From: an uncultured Rhodospirillales bacterium
GTDB taxonomy: Bacteria > Pseudomonadota > Alphaproteobacteria > Rhodospirillales > UBA2165
Assembly: GCA_913055735.1 (NCBI GenBank)
Contig: CAJXKD010000002.1
Location: 124,001 to 188,000 of the forward strand
DNA: 64,000 bases
Direction of reading: 5' to 3'
In this document: positions 61,325-64,000 of the stretch, piece by piece
How positions within the stretch are numbered: position 1 is the first letter of the stretch
How the letters are laid out: every line of letters starts with the position of its first letter
Position numbers and translations under genes: made by a program
Notes under the pieces: model-generated
Told to the model about the DNA's origin: nothing
The model's input: only the letters and a program-made list of their open reading frames with translations
Databases searched by the model: none

Positions 61325-62086
61325 ATGCTTGCCGAAATTTTAGCCGTCAACGTTTTTGCGTTTCTGCTGATCTTCGTCCGAATTGGGACGATCTTGCTGA
61401 TCATGCCGGGTTTCAGCTCAGCCCAGGTTCTGATGCAGCACCGTTTGCTGTTCGCGCTGGTCGTCGCTTTTTTGCTCACGCCGCTATTGGCGAACAAGCT
61501 TCCCGAGATGCCCGGTAGTCCCCTTGCGTTGGTCGCTCTTGTTCTCGGGGAATTTCTTGCAGGGGCCATCCTCGGCACCGTCGCCCGGATCGTGTTCGCA
61601 TCGGTTCAAACGGCAGGAACGATCATTTCATTCGTTTCGGGCATGGCCAACGCCATGGCCTATGATGCGATCTCACAAGCGCAGAGCTCTCTTGTTTCAG
61701 GCTTTCTGGGGACGACGGCCGTTACGGTTTTTTTCGTCACCAACATGCATCATCTCGTCATCCAGGCGATGGTGGACAGTTATACGCTGTTCCTGCCCGG
61801 TACGACGCCGATCATTGGCGACGTGACGGAATTAATATCCCGGCACATTTCATTGAGTTTCAAGGTGGGGATGCAAATGGCCACGCCATTCCTGATCATG
61901 TCGTTCGCCTATTATTTGGCATTGGGGTTGTTGACCCGGTTGGTGCCTCAACTTCCCATCTTTTTTGTCGCTTTGCCGGTGCAGATCGTGTTGTCAATCG
62001 CCACATTCATGGTGGCAACTGCGAGCATCATTTTAGCTTTCCTGACCTATTTTCAGGATTCGATGGAGCCATTCCTGGCGCCCTAA
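61325..62086 (+). CDS. fliR: FliR, flagellar export gate protein
   Basis: A 253-residue gate subunit with six hydrophobic segments. Conserved parts include 'FLLIFVRIGTILLIMPGFSS', 'QTAGTIISFVSGMANAMAYD', 'HHLVIQAMVDSYTLFLPGTT' and 'LGLLTRLVPQLPIFFVALPV'. Normal length. flhB follows after 23 bases. Confidence 0.96.
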   Translation: MLAEILAVNVFAFLLIFVRIGTILLIMPGFSSAQVLMQHRLLFALVVAFLLTPLLANKLPEMPGSPLALVALVLGEFLAGAILGTVARIVFASVQTAGTIISFVSGMANAMAYDAISQAQSSLVSGFLGTTAVTVFFVTNMHHLVIQAMVDSYTLFLPGTTPIIGDVTELISRHISLSFKVGMQMATPFLIMSFAYYLALGLLTRLVPQLPIFFVALPVQIVLSIATFMVATASIILAFLTYFQDSMEPFLAP

Positions 62087-62109
62087 TTGGGCGCCGCGGA
62101 GGGAAATAA

Positions 62110-63213
62110 ATGGCGGACGATACAGATAAAGAGTCAAAAACAGAACAACCATCCGGTAAGCGCCTGAGCCAAGCGCGCGACCAGGGCCAGGCCGTTATTT
62201 CGCAGGAAATCAATAGCTTGGCCGCGTTGAGCGCAGCATTGGCGGCAGTCGTCTTTTTAGTTCCGACGCTGATGGACAAGGTTGCGAAACTGAACGCTTC
62301 GATTCTCGAAAATTTGTACGCGATCGACGTCAGCGCAACAGGAGTTCAATACCTGTTCGCGGTTCTCTCCGAGGACGTCATCCTCTTTTTGGCGCCTATC
62401 TTCGGGCTTTTTCTTGTTACCGGCATTGCGGTCAATATTGCGCAGGTGGGATGGAAGGTAACCCCGGTTAAGTTGGTCCCGAAACTCAACGCGTTCAGTC
62501 CTATAAATGGACTGAAAAGGATACTTGGGCCCCGGGCGCTGGTCGAATTTGCGAAAGGGCTGGTAAAATTCGGAACCGTAAGTTGTGTGGGTGCGTTCCT
62601 GCTTGTGCCCGCTTTCAGTGGGTTTGAGTTGTTCCCAGGCATTGAGCCCATATTTCTATTGGAACGGATCAAGGAAATTGCCATCCGCCTGGGCGGCGGC
62701 ACAATTGCGGTCATGGTTGTCGTCGCGGTACTCGACTACCTGTATCAGCGACATTCGCATTACAAGAAACTCATGATGACCAAGCAAGAGGTCAAGGACG
62801 AGCATAAGCAGACCGAGGGCGACCCCAAGATCAAACAACGTCTGGCAAAGATCCGTATGGAGCGCGCACAGCAACGGATGATTCAAGCAATGCCGCGTGC
62901 CGACGTATTGATCACAAACCCAACTCATTATGCGGTTGCCTTGGAATACAAGATGGAAACCATGCAAGCGCCGGTGCTGATTGCCAAAGGTGTAGACAAC
63001 ATGGCGCTAAGGTTACGTGAGGCTGCGGATGAGCATGATGTGCCTATCGTAGAAAACCCTCCGTTGGCGCGTGCCTTGTATGCGGCGGTAGAGTTAGATG
63101 AAGAGATTCCGGCCGAGCACTACCACGCGGTGGCCGAGGTCATCGGCTACGTGTATCGCCTCAAAGGGCGAGTACAGCAGGCGGGCGCGGGTGCGTCGGT
63201 GCCCCCAGGATAA
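62110..63213 (+). CDS. flhB: FlhB, export gate and substrate-switch protein
   Basis: A 367-residue protein. The N-terminal half has four membrane segments ('SLAALSAALAAVVFLVPTLM', 'VILFLAPIFGLFLVTGIAVN', 'GTVSCVGAFLLVPAFSGFEL', 'GGTIAVMVVVAVLDYLYQRH'). The C-terminal cytoplasmic half has the self-cleavage motif NPTH in 'DVLITNPTHYAVALEY', where cleavage after Asn switches export from hook to filament proteins, a step coupled to FliK. Last flagellar gene before cckA. Confidence 0.97.
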   Translation: MADDTDKESKTEQPSGKRLSQARDQGQAVISQEINSLAALSAALAAVVFLVPTLMDKVAKLNASILENLYAIDVSATGVQYLFAVLSEDVILFLAPIFGLFLVTGIAVNIAQVGWKVTPVKLVPKLNAFSPINGLKRILGPRALVEFAKGLVKFGTVSCVGAFLLVPAFSGFELFPGIEPIFLLERIKEIAIRLGGGTIAVMVVVAVLDYLYQRHSHYKKLMMTKQEVKDEHKQTEGDPKIKQRLAKIRMERAQQRMIQAMPRADVLITNPTHYAVALEYKMETMQAPVLIAKGVDNMALRLREAADEHDVPIVENPPLARALYAAVELDEEIPAEHYHAVAEVIGYVYRLKGRVQQAGAGASVPPG

Positions 63214-63282
63214 ATGATGCGGAAGTCGGTCGATGATTGAATTTGTTGCCGCTGAGACGAGAATCGCGCAAACAGTTACATC

Positions 63283-64000
63283 GTGAACACAAAAGTATTC
63301 ACTTCAGCCGAGATTCTAGACGCACTCACGTTGCGTCTGCGATCCTTGCGTCTGCCGTTCATCGGAACCGGAGCGGTCGCGGCGGTGTGTTTCGTCGTGG
63401 CCGCTGCCGTATTTTCATGGCTCGGAACGACATACATTGCCTTGTTATCCGGATGGATTGCGCTCGTTGTCGGTATTGTCGCGGTCGCGGCATTTTCCGC
63501 GATAGGCGGCACGCTGATTGCGCGCCGCTCGGTGGTGAAGGCACTTTGTGCGACGGTCGCCGAAGACGCGGCGGCGCAATTCGTGACCGCGCCCGGCGGC
63601 AAGGTTGTCGCCGTCAACGACTCCATGCGAAAGATCATGGCGGAATACGGGGACGGCGGCGAGGTGTTGCCCCAGACGACCGCCGAACTCATAGATCGTT
63701 TGACGCGGGGCATGTCGGACCTGGAACTGTCCCGAATTACCAAAAGCGCCGAATTGGGGTACAGGGATCGGGCGGAGATCAAGCTGATCGGCGTAAGCGG
63801 GCGAGCTTGGTTTCGCTTCTCGGTAACGCCTGCCGGCGGTATTCCAGGATACGCAGTATGGCTCATCGAGGATGTCACGGCGGCCAAGGCCGCCGAAATC
63901 CGGCACCGGCGTGAGGAACGTTTTGTCGCCGATCTTCTGGATCAGTTGCCGGTTGGCCTGTTTTCGGTCACCGGCGAAGGCGAATTCGGGTACGCTAACA
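63283..64000 (+). CDS. cckA: Probable CckA hybrid histidine kinase, N-terminal part (runs off the window)
   Basis: An open frame from a GTG at 63283 runs to the last base (239 codons). It has two membrane segments ('FIGTGAVAAVCFVVAAAVFS' and 'IALLSGWIALVVGIVAVAAF') followed by a first PAS-like domain (about residues 95-200) and the start of a second PAS ('RREERFVADLLDQLPVGLFS'). This layout, and the place directly after flhB, match CckA of alphaproteobacteria, the kinase that feeds CtrA through ChpT. The kinase and receiver domains would lie beyond the window, so the identification is not complete. An in-frame TGA at 63253 rules out a much longer start. Confidence 0.75.
   Translation, partial: MNTKVFTSAEILDALTLRLRSLRLPFIGTGAVAAVCFVVAAAVFSWLGTTYIALLSGWIALVVGIVAVAAFSAIGGTLIARRSVVKALCATVAEDAAAQFVTAPGGKVVAVNDSMRKIMAEYGDGGEVLPQTTAELIDRLTRGMSDLELSRITKSAELGYRDRAEIKLIGVSGRAWFRFSVTPAGGIPGYAVWLIEDVTAAKAAEIRHRREERFVADLLDQLPVGLFSVTGEGEFGYAN

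Noticed and set aside
1..64000. Integrase, transposase, phage genes, toxin-antitoxin, CRISPR array, tRNA or rRNA
   Set aside because: I looked for these and found none that could be supported from the sequence.

Overview
The window looks like a chromosomal segment of an alphaproteobacterium, most likely in or near the Rhodospirillales. The evidence is the gene content: FlbD with FliX, FlbT with FlaF, a DksA-type protein with a single zinc-finger cysteine, a MotE-like protein, CheZ beside a CheY, and the start of a CckA-type kinase right after flhB. Coding DNA is GC-rich apart from a few AT-rich patches. No tRNA, rRNA, CRISPR array or insertion sequence was recognised.

Layout. (1) 1-5679, minus strand: basal-body and switch operon fliF-fliG-fliH-fliN-flbD followed by the start of a probable flhA. 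(2) 5900-12051: three genes that each join TPR repeats to a different transferase domain (GT9-like, sulfotransferase, GT41/O-GlcNAc transferase-like). (3) 12221-25718, minus strand: fliK-flgD-flgE, flbT-flaF, a short flagellin, flgI-flgJ-flgN-flgK-flgL and a second FlgE-family gene. (4) 25990-27028, plus strand: fliX and dksA. (5) 27108-30440, minus strand: flgF-flgG-flgA-flgH. (6) 30763-38498, plus strand: fliL-fliM-DUF6468-motE-like-cheY-cheZ and a large exported AMIN-like/TPR protein, then speD-speE. (7) 40019-41831, minus strand: fliO-fliP and two small unknown genes. (8) 41923-59621: non-flagellar genes, including an FtsH-type protease, archease-RtcB, a DUF72 protein, pyruvate carboxylase, a pentapeptide-repeat membrane protein flanked by palindromic repeats, and a catabolic-looking group. 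(9) 59770-63213, plus strand: flgB-flgC-fliE-fliQ-fliR-flhB, then cckA running off the end.

How the genes work together. Most of the window builds the rod, MS, P and L rings, switch, export gate, hook and filament. Four minus-strand genes or operons (fliK, flgI, flgE-like, flgF) have sigma-54 type -24/-12 elements. Three of these have paired TTGCCG motifs about 80-105 bases upstream, which fit FlbD enhancer sites; FlbD and its partner FliX are both encoded here. A CtrA-type box (TTAA-N7-TTAA) lies upstream of flagellin, and the window ends in cckA, the kinase gene upstream of CtrA in related bacteria. The three TPR-transferases next to the hook and flagellin genes are the best candidates for an undescribed flagellar glycosylation and sulfation system. 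The exported AMIN-like/TPR protein beside a MotE-like gene is the best candidate for an undescribed motor or envelope component.
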